In this document: piece after piece, positions 1-7,681 of the stretch
How positions within the stretch are numbered: position 1 is the first letter of the stretch
Layout: every line of letters starts with the position of its first letter
Notes under the pieces: model-generated
What the model saw: the letters and a program-made list of their open reading frames with translations, nothing else
What the model was told of the DNA's origin: nothing
Databases searched by the model: none
Made by a program: the position numbers and the translations under genes
From: SZUA-36 sp963774415
GTDB taxonomy: Bacteria; Pseudomonadota; Gammaproteobacteria; Xanthomonadales; SZUA-36
Reading direction: 5' to 3'
Length of the DNA: 64,000 nucleotides
NCBI GenBank assembly: GCA_963774415.1
Contig: CAVZEU010000001.1
Span: forward strand, 62,001-126,000

Positions 1-135
1 GCGGGCCAGGTCGGACTTGCCCGGTGTCGCGCCTTCGCGTTCGGCGATGACCGCGAGCAAATCCTGCAATTCTCCGGCCGCGTGCGGGTCGGAGAACTGC
101 TCGGTAATGATCTTTTCGATCCGGGTCGTATCCAT
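1..135 (-). CDS. N-terminal fragment of an unrecognised protein
   Basis: Only the first 45 codons lie in the window; the gene runs off the left edge. The ATG is at 133-135 on the minus strand and the peptide begins MDTTRIEKIITEQFSD, a soluble, charged N-terminus with no signal peptide or membrane segment. I do not recognise the family. It diverges from the ZIP-like gene, with about 120 bp between the two starts. Coding status rests on an open frame with good codon use up to the edge. Confidence 0.5.
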   Translation of the reverse strand, partial: MDTTRIEKIITEQFSDPHAAGELQDLLAVIAEREGATPGKSDLAR

Positions 136-254
136 GCCAGTCTAATAAACGCTCCTCGGCGACATTCTAGCAACGGAATGCGTGATCAGGCATGTCCATT
201 GCGGACAAGGGCGTGAAATTGTAGTGCATCTCCGTTAAGGTTGCCGCTTCGCAC

Positions 255-878
255 ATGCTGTCGGAGACGGTATCGGTGTTGGCGCTTTCCATTGTTTCGT
301 TGTTTGTCGGCCCGTTGTTTTACAACTGGTTGCGGCAAGGTGGTCTGGTCGCCCGGGCGTTCGATACGCTGATCGTTGCGGTGCTGTTGGTGCTGCTGGT
401 TTTTCTGCTGATTCCCGAGTCCTGGGCCGAACTGGGGCTCGTATCATTGGTGCTGATGCTGACCGGTTACCTGGTGCCGGGCCTGCTGGAAAAGCTGCTG
501 GCGCACGCCGCCGATACACTGCACCGCGTAAGCCTGTTCATCGCGCTGCTGGGCTTGGCGCTGCACGCTGTGCTGGATGGTGCGGGGGTTGCGACGAGTA
601 CGCTGCACCGCCCGCACAACCTGGCATTGGCCATCGTCGTGCATCGGCTCAGCGTCGGCCTGATTCTGTGGATGTTGGTGCAACCGCTATTCGGCAAGCG
701 AGCCGCGTTGGCCGTACTGGGAGTGGTTTCGCTGGCAACGGTCGGTGGCTACCTGCTGTCGGAGCATATCGCCGAATACCGGGGGGAGACGGTCATGCCG
801 ATCATTCAGGCGCTGATTATCGGCACGATCGCGCACAGCCTGATCCACCGTGACCACAGCCACCGTCAGCGGCATTGA
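255..878 (+). CDS. ZIP-family-like integral membrane protein
   Basis: The 207-residue protein is hydrophobic throughout, with about seven membrane segments separated by short loops. In the middle it carries HAVLDG followed about 30 residues later by HRLSVG, which resembles the paired His/Asp and His-x-x-x-Gly metal-site segments of ZIP (zinc/iron permease) helices 4 and 5. The usual HEIPEG glutamate is replaced, so transport activity is uncertain. The C-terminus is His-rich (HSLIHRDHSHRQRH), which could bind metal in the cytoplasm or periplasm. No neighbour clarifies its substrate. Best described as a divergent ZIP-like metal permease; another polytopic membrane protein is possible. Confidence 0.7.
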   Translation: MLSETVSVLALSIVSLFVGPLFYNWLRQGGLVARAFDTLIVAVLLVLLVFLLIPESWAELGLVSLVLMLTGYLVPGLLEKLLAHAADTLHRVSLFIALLGLALHAVLDGAGVATSTLHRPHNLALAIVVHRLSVGLILWMLVQPLFGKRAALAVLGVVSLATVGGYLLSEHIAEYRGETVMPIIQALIIGTIAHSLIHRDHSHRQRH

Positions 879-1027
879 AAGCCGTTCCCTTAAAGACCGT
901 TGCCCCCGCGAAAGCACGGACCTCACGATTCCGCTGCTCGCGGCACCGCCCGTACAGGCACGTCATTCCCGCCAAGCAATGTCATCCCCGCGAACGCGAG
1001 GTGGTGAATTTACGACACTCCCACTGT
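879..1027. other. Intergenic stretch with degenerate GTCATTCCC-type repeats
   Basis: Non-coding spacer after the ZIP-like gene. It holds several degraded pieces of the CGTCATTCCCGCGAAAGCGGG kind of intergenic repeat (for example around 900-915 and 960-1000) and a GTACAGGCACGTCAT segment near 951-965. A near-identical GTACAGGCATGTCAT segment lies beyond the downstream tandem array near 1515-1529, so the array sits between two copies of it. No credible gene was found. Confidence 0.5.
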
Positions 1028-1524
1028 GGCGCCGCCGGGTAGTCGCATCCGGGGCACGCTCGAGCCATCCTGCGCGCTCGGCATCCGCTCCTGGCGGATG
1101 CACGGCCCCGGCCGCGTTCTGCCGGCGCCGCCTCTGGAGGCACGTGTTCATGGTGACGCCGCCGGGCACCCGCATCCGGAGCACGCTCGGGGCATCCTGC
1201 GCGCTCGGCATCCGCTCCTGGCGGATGCACGGCCCCGGACGCGCTCTGCCGGCGCCGCCTCTGGAGGCACGTGTTCATGGTGACGCCGCCGGGCACCCGC
1301 ATCCGGAGCACGCTCGAGGCATCCTGCGCGCTCGGCATCCGTTCCCGACGGATGCACGGCCCCGGCCGCGCTCTGCCGGCGCCGCCCCTGGAGGCACGTG
1401 TTCATTGTGACGCCGCCGGGCAGTCGCATCCGGGGCACGCTCTGGGCGTCCTGCGCGCTCGGCATCCGCTCCTGGCGGATGCACGGTCCCACCCGCGTCC
1501 GCCCGGCACCGCCTGTACAGGCAT
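1028..1524 (+). repeat. Four-unit 127-bp tandem array of a palindromic intergenic element
   Basis: Four head-to-tail units of exactly 127 bp. Their central palindromes start at 1081, 1208, 1335 and 1462, each an 8-bp stem around a 5-nt loop: GCATCCGC-TCCTG-GCGGATGC in units 1, 2 and 4, and GCATCCGT-TCCCG-ACGGATGC in unit 3, a paired substitution at the loop-closing base pair. Each unit also carries a conserved spacer before the core (like ACGCTCGAGCCATCCTG) and GC-rich outer arms ending in GGGGC on the left and GCCCC on the right. Unit junctions carry short palindromes such as GCCTC-TG-GAGGC and GCCTGTACAGGC. Open frames across it arise from repeat periodicity and GC content, not selection. 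Single copies of the element occur elsewhere in the window. Confidence 0.9.
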
Positions 1525-1546
1525 GTCATCCCGGGGCGATATCGTC

Positions 1547-1613
1547 GCCCCCGCGAAGGCGGGGGCCTCCATACCATTACCGAAACCTGTGAGATTCCCG
1601 CTTTCGCAGGAAT
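1547..1613. repeat. REP-like hairpin pair (CCCCGCGAAGGCGGGG type)
   Basis: A perfect hairpin GCCCCCGC-GAAG-GCGGGGGC (1547-1566) is followed by an imperfect ATTCCCGC-tttc-GCAGGAAT hairpin (1594-1613). This matches the short intergenic 'attcccgcgaaagcgggaat' repeats that are common in proteobacterial genomes. Related degraded pieces lie near 900, 39590-39660 and 40578-40597. It is distinct from the 127-bp array next to it. Confidence 0.65.
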
Positions 1614-1665
1614 GACAAAACAGCGCCCTCGCGGGAATGAAAATTCAAAGCGGTGGCGAGATTTA

Positions 1666-1765
1666 CTCGTCTCATCCCTGAGACTCGCCCCTGCGGGGTT
1701 TGCCGCTTCGCGGCTGCATTCGAAATTCGCTCCCGGCGAATTTGTGAACTCTCGGGTGAGATTCC
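1666..1765. repeat. Multi-hairpin element, fold resembling the palindromic family
   Basis: Within 100 bp there are three consecutive hairpins: CCCC-tgc-GGGG (1688-1698), GCCGC-ttc-GCGGC (1702-1714) and AAATTCGC-TCCCG-GCGAATTT (1723-1743). They are enclosed by partly complementary arms (around 1669-1683, TCTCATCCCTGAGAC, and 1747-1761, AACTCTCGGGTGAGA). The third hairpin has the same 8-bp stem and TCCCG loop as the dispersed element, with a completely different but still perfect stem. It lies between the array and the tRNA terminator. Probably non-coding. Confidence 0.5.
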
Positions 1766-1777
1766 AACTCCCCTCCC

Positions 1778-1828
1778 ACTCATAAAAAAAGCCGCTTCAA
1801 ACGGCGTGAAAGCGGCTTTTTTTATGAG
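1778..1828 (-). terminator. Intrinsic terminator of tRNA-Pro (works in both directions)
   Basis: A 20-bp perfect inverted repeat, arms 1778-1797 and 1810-1829, contains A7-GCCGCTT and AAGCGGC-T7. It sits directly behind the tRNA 3' end on the minus strand, so it should end the tRNA transcript; its symmetry would also stop read-through from the left. Confidence 0.9.
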
Positions 1829-1905
1829 TGGTCGGGATGGCGAGATTTGAACTCACGACCCCCACGTCCCGAACGTGGTGCTCTACCAGGCTGAGCTACA
1901 CCCCG
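1829..1905 (-). tRNA. tRNA-Pro (anticodon CGG)
   Basis: A 77-nt cloverleaf on the minus strand. The acceptor stem CGGGGTG pairs with CATCCCG, with one G-T pair. The D arm has AGCTCAGCCTGGTAGAGC, the anticodon stem is CCACG/CGTGG around loop TTCGGGA (anticodon CGG, reading CCG), and the T loop is GTTCAAATC. The 3' CCA is encoded at 1829-1831. It is followed by a strong terminator and has no other tRNA beside it. Confidence 0.97.
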
Positions 1906-2078
1906 ACAAGGCGCGTATTCTAACCAAGCCCGCGATTCATTGATAGTGTCAATAAAGCGCACGCCGAATGCACTTTGTTTTCGTCTGAACAAGGACATAG
2001 GAAAACAAGCTATAAATCACTGCGTTTTTGGTAAAAAAAAACTTAATTGCTTGTTAAGAATTTGTAATGAAACCTTGG

Positions 2079-2193
2079 TACAATGCGCGGCGTCACGGCT
2101 CTTGCGGGCAGTGATTGGAGGGAGAGAACAGTGCGAAAAGCAGAAGAACCAGCCATCGGTCGGGCATCGTTCCTGATCGGGCTGGTTTTTTTT
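2079..2193 (+). ncRNA. Candidate leader or small RNA ending in an intrinsic terminator
   Basis: Between the tRNA and the TonB receptor gene there is a -10-like TACAAT (2079-2084, weak -35). About 60 nt later comes a complete terminator: AACCAGCC (2147-2154) pairs with GGCTGGTT (2180-2187), with extra inner pairing, followed by eight T. The receptor start codon lies only 50 nt beyond it. The stretch could be an independent small RNA of roughly 100 nt or an attenuator for the receptor. It includes GGAGGGAG near 2117-2124. No open frame of note. Confidence 0.45.
2147..2193 (+). terminator. Intrinsic terminator upstream of the TonB receptor gene
   Basis: Outer stem AACCAGCC/GGCTGGTT, inner pairing between ATCGG and CCTGAT, then a run of eight T up to 2193. 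No coding gene lies upstream on this strand, so it must end a non-coding transcript or attenuate the following gene. Confidence 0.75.
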
Positions 2194-2243
2194 GAGTCTC
2201 TCAAAACCTGACCCAAGTAAAAACGCATGAGGTGGATGAGGTA

Positions 2244-5243
2244 ATGTATAAGATAATCCGAACGTCATTTGTTTTCCTGCTTATACTTTCAGCGTTGTGT
2301 ATCCCGGTGGCTGCTGTTGCGCAGGTCACTTCCGGTTCTATCCGCGGTACCGTGCAAACGCCGTCCGGCGCGCCCGCTGTCGGTGCGACGGTTACCATCA
2401 AAGACACCCGGACCAGTTCCACGCGCGTCGTCACGACCAACAAGCAGGGCGAATTCAGCGTCAGCGGCCTGTCTATCGGCGGCCCGTACACGATCGGTGT
2501 GACTACCGACAATTACAAGGACGCGTTGCTCACTGACGTCTATACCAACCTGTCCGCGGCCGTGACTTTCAACGTCAGGCTGGAATCGGGCACGCTGGAA
2601 GAGGTGCTCGTGACCGGTTCGAAGGCCTACGCCGGTGCTGAACTGGCCATGGGGCCCAGTGCGAATTTCGGCATCGACACGCTGGAAACGGCGCCGGCCA
2701 TCAACCGCAACATCACCGATATCATTCGCGCCGACCCGAGGATTTATGTCGATGAATCCCGCGGTGACATCAATGCGGTGCAGTGCGGTGGTCAGAACTC
2801 CCGCTACAACAGCCTGACGGTCGACGGTGTGCGGATGAATGATTCGTTCGGCTTGAATTCGAACGGTTACCCGACCGAGCGCATGCCGTTTCCCTACGAC
2901 GCGATCAGCCAGGTGGCCGTCGAACTGGCGCCGTTCGACGTGCAGTATGGCGGCTTTTCGGCCTGTAACATCAACGCCGTCACCAAGTCCGGCGGCAACG
3001 AGTTCCACGGCTCGGGCTTCTACGACTACACCAATGACAGTCTGCGCGGTGACAAACTTGAAGGCGACAAGATCAATACCGGCGACTATACCGAGAAGCG
3101 CTACGGCGTGACCCTCGGCGGACCGATCATCGAGGACAAGCTGTTTTTCTTCGCAGCCTATGAAAAACTCGAAGGCGCCAACCTCTTCGATCGCGGCCCG
3201 ATCGGTTCCGGCGCGGTCGACGAAATCGACATCACCCAGGCGCAACTGGACGAGATCGCCAATATCGCCAGGACGATTTACCAGTATGACCCGGGTCCCA
3301 TTCCGCAGAGCATGGGAAATTTCGACAAGAAGTTCCTGCTCAAACTCGATTGGAACATCAACGACCAACATCGCCTCGCGTTCACCTACAACTTCAACGA
3401 TGGCGACAACATCAGCGAGTCCGACAGCGCCAACTACGAGATCGAGTTCGCCAACCACCTCTACGAGCGCGGGGCGCGGCTGCATTCCTATGTCGGCAAC
3501 CTTTACTCGGACTGGACGGAGAATTTTTCGACTGAATTGAGGGTGTCCTACCTTAAGCTCGATAACCGTCAGATCTCCATCGGCGGGACGCAGTTCGGCG
3601 AAATCCGGGTGGAGACGCCCAATGTCGACGTCTACCTCGGCGGCGACGACAGCCGGCAGTCGAACAAGCTCAAGTACGACGTCACGAGCTTCTCCTTCAA
3701 GGCCAAGTACGACATCAACGGGCATTACCTGACCTTCGGCGTCGAGCAGGAAGCGCTGGACATCTTCAATCTTTTCGTACAGCACACGCAGACCGAAATC
3801 AGATTTGACGGCATCGATAACTTCCGCAACGGTTATCCGTCCGCGATCTACTACAACAACGCACCGTCGAACAATCCGGACGACGCGGCGGCCGACTGGG
3901 GTTACGAGATCAACACGGTCTTTGGGCAGGACGAGTACGCCCTCACCGACCGCCTGACCATCGTTGCCGGCCTGCGCTACGACTGGTACACGACCAGCGA
4001 CAAACCGGCCGAGAACCCGGATTTCGTCGCCGATTACGGCTTCTCCAATTCGGAGACCGTGGACGGGCTCGGCTTGCTGCAGCCGCGCCTCGGCATCACC
4101 TTCGACTGGACCGAGAACACCACGATTCGCGGCGGTATCGGCCTCTATTCCGGCGGCAATCCGAACGTCTGGCTGTCCAACAACTATTCAGCCAACAACG
4201 TGCTCCAGTTCGGCCAGCGCGGCCGCTCCTTCGGTTACACCAACGGCTCACGCTCGCTGTTCGACAGCGACGTCGTCTGGGTCGCCTGCGAGGAGGGTGT
4301 ACCGACCGGTCCCGGCTGGTGTGTTCCCAAGGAACTGTACGACGCCGTCGCCCAGGGTGTCGGCGACAACTTCGAGATCAACTACCTGGATCCGGATTTC
4401 AAACTGCCGCGCGAGTGGAAATTCGCCCTGGGCATGACGCATACGTTCCCGCAGGACTACGTGTTCACGGCGGACGTGCTGGTCACCGAGGGCAAGAAGT
4501 CCGCGATGATCCTGCACGGAGACCTCGAACAGGTCGGAACCACGGCGGACGGCTACCCGATCTACAACAGCGTGCGCGAGCCCAGCTTCGTTTTGACCAA
4601 CAGTTCGAAGGGCAACCGCTCCAAGCTGTTGTCGCTGGGTCTGTCGAAAGCCTATGACAATGGCTTCGACTTTACGCTCGGGTACGCCTACAGCGACGCC
4701 GAGGACGTGCAGCCGATGACCAGTTCGGTGGCGTTCTCGAATTATACGAACCGCGCGTTTTTCGACCCGCAGGAGGACGTGCGCTCCACCTCGAACTACA
4801 ACATCAAGCATCGCTTCACGATGACGGCGAGGTGGCAGAAGAATCTTGGCAAGTTTTCCACGGTCACTTCCTTGTACGGTTCAGCGAATTCGGGCCGGCC
4901 TTTCAGCTACACGTATGACGGCACGATCGTGCCGTACAACTTCACGCCGTACCTGGATTTCCTGCCGATCGTCCTGAAACCGGGCGACAAGCGCAACGAG
5001 CACGACGGCTCCTGGTGGAGCAAGGTCGATCTTCGCATCGACGTGGGCTTCCCGCTCTTCGGCCGCGAGGACCGGGCTTCCGTGTTCCTGGTCATCGACA
5101 ACCTGACCAATCTCCTGAACGACAACTGGGGCGTGCTGAAACAGTACGATTTCCCGCGCACGGTCGAGAGGGGAACCAAGGAGTCGCGTATCGGCGACGC
5201 GTCCCGTTACGAAATCCGGTTTGGTTTCAAGTACGAATTCTGA
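2244..5243 (+). CDS. Oar-like TonB-dependent outer membrane receptor with N-terminal carboxypeptidase-regulatory-like domain
   Basis: A 999-residue outer membrane protein. The ATG at 2244 has AGGTGG at 2230-2235; a GTG at 2232 would add four residues. A signal peptide (MYKIIRTSFVFLLILSALC to AVAQ) is followed by a CarboxypepD-reg-like beta-sandwich (about 30-120: GSIRGTVQTPSGAPAVGATV), a plug domain (about 130-260: TDIIRADPRIYVDES, SLTVDGVRMND, FDVQYGGFSACNINAVTKSG) and a large 22-strand-type barrel ending in the aromatic EIRFGFKYEF. The layout is that of Oar-type receptors, which import large substrates such as peptides or oligosaccharides with TonB energy; the substrate here is unknown. It is a single-gene unit with its own terminator. 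Confidence 0.95.
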   Translation: MYKIIRTSFVFLLILSALCIPVAAVAQVTSGSIRGTVQTPSGAPAVGATVTIKDTRTSSTRVVTTNKQGEFSVSGLSIGGPYTIGVTTDNYKDALLTDVYTNLSAAVTFNVRLESGTLEEVLVTGSKAYAGAELAMGPSANFGIDTLETAPAINRNITDIIRADPRIYVDESRGDINAVQCGGQNSRYNSLTVDGVRMNDSFGLNSNGYPTERMPFPYDAISQVAVELAPFDVQYGGFSACNINAVTKSGGNEFHGSGFYDYTNDSLRGDKLEGDKINTGDYTEKRYGVTLGGPIIEDKLFFFAAYEKLEGANLFDRGPIGSGAVDEIDITQAQLDEIANIARTIYQYDPGPIPQSMGNFDKKFLLKLDWNINDQHRLAFTYNFNDGDNISESDSANYEIEFANHLYERGARLHSYVGNLYSDWTENFSTELRVSYLKLDNRQISIGGTQFGEIRVETPNVDVYLGGDDSRQSNKLKYDVTSFSFKAKYDINGHYLTFGVEQEALDIFNLFVQHTQTEIRFDGIDNFRNGYPSAIYYNNAPSNNPDDAAADWGYEINTVFGQDEYALTDRLTIVAGLRYDWYTTSDKPAENPDFVADYGFSNSETVDGLGLLQPRLGITFDWTENTTIRGGIGLYSGGNPNVWLSNNYSANNVLQFGQRGRSFGYTNGSRSLFDSDVVWVACEEGVPTGPGWCVPKELYDAVAQGVGDNFEINYLDPDFKLPREWKFALGMTHTFPQDYVFTADVLVTEGKKSAMILHGDLEQVGTTADGYPIYNSVREPSFVLTNSSKGNRSKLLSLGLSKAYDNGFDFTLGYAYSDAEDVQPMTSSVAFSNYTNRAFFDPQEDVRSTSNYNIKHRFTMTARWQKNLGKFSTVTSLYGSANSGRPFSYTYDGTIVPYNFTPYLDFLPIVLKPGDKRNEHDGSWWSKVDLRIDVGFPLFGREDRASVFLVIDNLTNLLNDNWGVLKQYDFPRTVERGTKESRIGDASRYEIRFGFKYEF

Positions 5244-5266
5244 CCGCAGGCAACGGGGGAGAGAAA

Positions 5267-5302
5267 GGCGGGGCCGGCTTCGAGCCGGTCCCGTCTTTTT
5301 TG
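5267..5302 (+). terminator. Intrinsic terminator of the Oar-like receptor gene
   Basis: The stem CGGGGCCGGCT and AGCCGGTCCCG closes on a TTCG-type loop and is followed by seven T, 24 bp after the stop codon. Confidence 0.85.
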
Positions 5303-5370
5303 TGTAACATGTCGGTTTTAATATCAGCCTCGCTGACGAACGGCCGCCGTATTGGCCAGGGAGACATCGA

Positions 5371-6741
5371 TTGCCGGCTAACGCCGTAAGCGCCCGCATT
5401 TATCCGGCGGGAATACTGACCACGCTGAGCCATATGGAGGTGGAGCGCCTGCACGACGTCACCCACGGTGACCTGGCGCAGCTGATCCGCCGCTGCGCAC
5501 TGGCTGTGCTCAACAGCGGCCAGGAGGACGACGACGCGGAAGCGCTGTTGCAGCGCTACCGGGATTTCACCATCGAGGTGCAGCAGTTCAACCGGGGCAT
5601 CCGCCTGGAACTGAGCAATGCGCCGCCTTGCGCCTTCGTCGACGGCGTGATGGTGCAGGGCATCCGCGAACTGCTTTCCGCGGTGATCCGCGACCTGGTT
5701 TATTTCGATGCGGAATTGCTCCGCAGCGCTTCGGCCGACCTGGAAAGCCGCGCGGGCATCACCAACGCCGTATTCGAAATCCTGCGCAACGCCCACGTGT
5801 TCCGGCCGCAACAGGAGCCGGACCTGGTCGTTTGCTGGGGCGGTCATTCGATCCCGCGGCGGGAATACGACTACACGAAGAAGGTCGGTTACGAGATCGG
5901 CCTGCGAAAACTGAACATCTGCACCGGTTGCGGACCCGGCGCGATGAAGGGGCCGATGAAAGGCGCGGCCATCGCGCACGCGAAACAGCGTATCCACAAC
6001 GGTTGCTACGTGGGCATCTCCGAGCCAGGCATCATCGCCGCCGAGTCGCCCAACCCGATCGTCAACCAACTGGTCATCATGCCCGATATCGAAAAGCGCC
6101 TGGAAGCCTTTGCGCGCCTGGGTCACGGGTTTGTCGTGTTCCCCGGGGGCGTGGGGACGGCCGAGGAAATTCTTTTCCTGCTGGGTTTGTTGTTGAACCC
6201 GGCGAACGACGAGCAGCCGTTCCCGCTGGTGTTCAGCGGCCCGGCCGACGCGCGCGGCTATTTCGAGCAGATCGACGCGTTCATCGGCCTGACGCTGGGG
6301 CCGGTCGCACAGGAGAAGTACCAGATCATCGTGGCCGATCCGGAAAAGGTCGCGCAGGCCATGGCGAGCGGCGTCGCCAGGGTCGGGACACACCGCAGAA
6401 AGCGCAAGGATGCTTATTATTTCAACTGGTTACTGGAAGTTGAGATGGCCTTCCAGCAACCGTTTGCGCCAACCCACGAGAACATGGCCGCCCTGGAAAT
6501 CAACCGCGGCCTGCCAGCGCACGTGCTGGCCGCCAACTTGCGCCGCGTGTTTTCCGGTATCGTCGCCGGTAACGTGAAACCGGAAACGCTGGCCCGGATC
6601 CGCGCGCACGGGCCATTCGAGATCCACGGCGAAAGGGAGATCATGCAGGCGTTGGACCGCCTGCTCGAATCCTTTGTCAGCCAGGGCCGCATGAAACTCC
6701 CCGGCAACGAGTACAAGCCCTGTTACCGCGTCGTCGCCTGA
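5371..6741 (+). CDS. ppnN: Nucleotide 5'-monophosphate nucleosidase PpnN (LOG family)
   Basis: PpnN (YgdH) hydrolyses purine and pyrimidine nucleoside monophosphates to base and ribose 5-phosphate, and in E. coli responds to (p)ppGpp. The 456-residue length matches the family (454 in E. coli). The order is an N-terminal regulatory domain (about 1-145), the Rossmann-like LOG core with FPGGVGTAEEI (about 255-266) that builds the active site, and the C-terminal DUF3412-type domain. The TTG start at 5371 (GGGAG upstream) is favoured because residues from SARIYPAG to AVLNSG align with the E. coli N-terminus; the next ATG at 5434 would remove that part. Monocistronic, next to a convergent palindromic element. 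Confidence 0.93.
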   Translation: MPANAVSARIYPAGILTTLSHMEVERLHDVTHGDLAQLIRRCALAVLNSGQEDDDAEALLQRYRDFTIEVQQFNRGIRLELSNAPPCAFVDGVMVQGIRELLSAVIRDLVYFDAELLRSASADLESRAGITNAVFEILRNAHVFRPQQEPDLVVCWGGHSIPRREYDYTKKVGYEIGLRKLNICTGCGPGAMKGPMKGAAIAHAKQRIHNGCYVGISEPGIIAAESPNPIVNQLVIMPDIEKRLEAFARLGHGFVVFPGGVGTAEEILFLLGLLLNPANDEQPFPLVFSGPADARGYFEQIDAFIGLTLGPVAQEKYQIIVADPEKVAQAMASGVARVGTHRRKRKDAYYFNWLLEVEMAFQQPFAPTHENMAALEINRGLPAHVLAANLRRVFSGIVAGNVKPETLARIRAHGPFEIHGEREIMQALDRLLESFVSQGRMKLPGNEYKPCYRVVA

Positions 6742-6764
6742 GCGCCGCGCGTCGACCGCGGGAA

Positions 6765-6866
6765 GGGTAGCGGACAGGCTGCAGCCGGGACCGTGCATCC
6801 GTCGGGAACGGATGCCGAACGCCAATGGATGGCTCGAGTGTGTCCCGGCGCAGCTGCCCGCTGCCC
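6765..6866 (-). repeat. Palindromic intergenic element, single copy (minus orientation)
   Basis: Left arm 6765-6791 (GGGTAGCGGACAGG...CCGGGAC) is complementary to right arm 6842-6866 (GTCCCGGCGCAGCTGCCCGC...). The core hairpin is at 6795-6815 (GCATCCGT-CGGGA-ACGGATGC as read on +; loop TCCCG on the element strand). The conserved spacer on the minus strand reads ACACTCGAGCCATCCATTGG. It lies between the converging 3' ends of ppnN and the 6901 gene. Confidence 0.85.
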
Positions 6867-6900
6867 AGAAGCCCGGTTCAATCCAATGACCGCGCTTGGC

Positions 6901-7635
6901 TTACTTGCGATCCTGGGCAGACAGCGCGGCTTCGCCGATCAGCTTCCTGGCCGCGGTCAGGTCCACGCCGTGCGTGTATTTGAAATCGTCCCCGTAGCGT
7001 TCGATCAGGCCCCTTGCGAGCAGTTCGTTGCGCCGCTGGGGCGCGATCGTGTCGGCGTCGATCACCGCGTGGGGGTCTTCGAACCGGTATGCCTTCACCA
7101 ACGTGTCGAGCGGATCGGAAATGGCGATGCCGTCCACCGGGTAACGCAGGGCGTAACGCTGGTCGCGCCGAACCAGGACCTGCAGGGCGCAGCCTTCGGG
7201 CAGGCCCCTGTACCTGTCCGGGTCGCCCGGGTCAACGCGCAGAAAAACGAGGAATCGGCCGCCCGTCCCGGCGGACCCCGGGTTCGGGAAATAGCATTCG
7301 TGCAGGCGCAGGCCTTTTTCATACACTTCGATCGTGTCGCCGTCCGCCCGTTTGCGCTTGTAGCCGATCAGGATCTTCAGGTAGGCGCTGCCCGCGTTTG
7401 GAAATGAGCGCGCATATGTGTACTCGGTTTCCATCACCTGCACGAGGGCAACCAGGTCCGCTTGCCGCGCCAATTCCGACAGACTGTGCCTGTTTTCCGC
7501 CGGCTCGCTCGTCTTTGCGGCGGCGCCGGCCGTCGCTGTCAGGGTGAGTAACACGAGCGACAGAAAAAATCGGCTTATGGCGTTGGTGGCGGCTTTCACT
7601 CTTCTGATCCTATCCTCTATGGTGCGCACTCCCAT
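6901..7635 (-). CDS. Secreted protein of unknown function
   Basis: A 244-residue protein with a hydrophobic N-terminal export signal (FFLSLVLLTLTATAGAAA, about 23-40) after a basic leader; translation may begin further inside, but no better start is obvious. The mature part starts with a SLSELARQADLVALVQVMETEY segment, followed by beta-rich sequence with two cysteines (LHECYFPNP, LPEGCALQV) that could form a disulfide. Such 'ADLVALVQV ... YKG/GLRLHECY' proteins are found in the gammaproteobacterial periplasm without an assigned role. It runs opposite to ppnN and diverges from the M2 peptidase gene, sharing a 46-bp spacer. Confidence 0.75.
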   Translation of the reverse strand: MGVRTIEDRIRRVKAATNAISRFFLSLVLLTLTATAGAAAKTSEPAENRHSLSELARQADLVALVQVMETEYTYARSFPNAGSAYLKILIGYKRKRADGDTIEVYEKGLRLHECYFPNPGSAGTGGRFLVFLRVDPGDPDRYRGLPEGCALQVLVRRDQRYALRYPVDGIAISDPLDTLVKAYRFEDPHAVIDADTIAPQRRNELLARGLIERYGDDFKYTHGVDLTAARKLIGEAALSAQDRK

Positions 7636-7681
7636 ATTTTGATAGCCTTGCGCGAAAATTCCAACCGGGGAACATCAGACC

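Noticed and set aside
850..1615. Several long open frames on both strands through the 1.0-1.6 kb block
   Set aside because: They follow the 127-bp repeat period and high GC content, contain repeated Arg/Ala/Pro-rich peptides, and match no family; the DNA structure explains them better.
1829..1905. Prophage or island attachment site at tRNA-Pro
   Set aside because: No integrase and no repeated tRNA 3' fragment were seen in the window.
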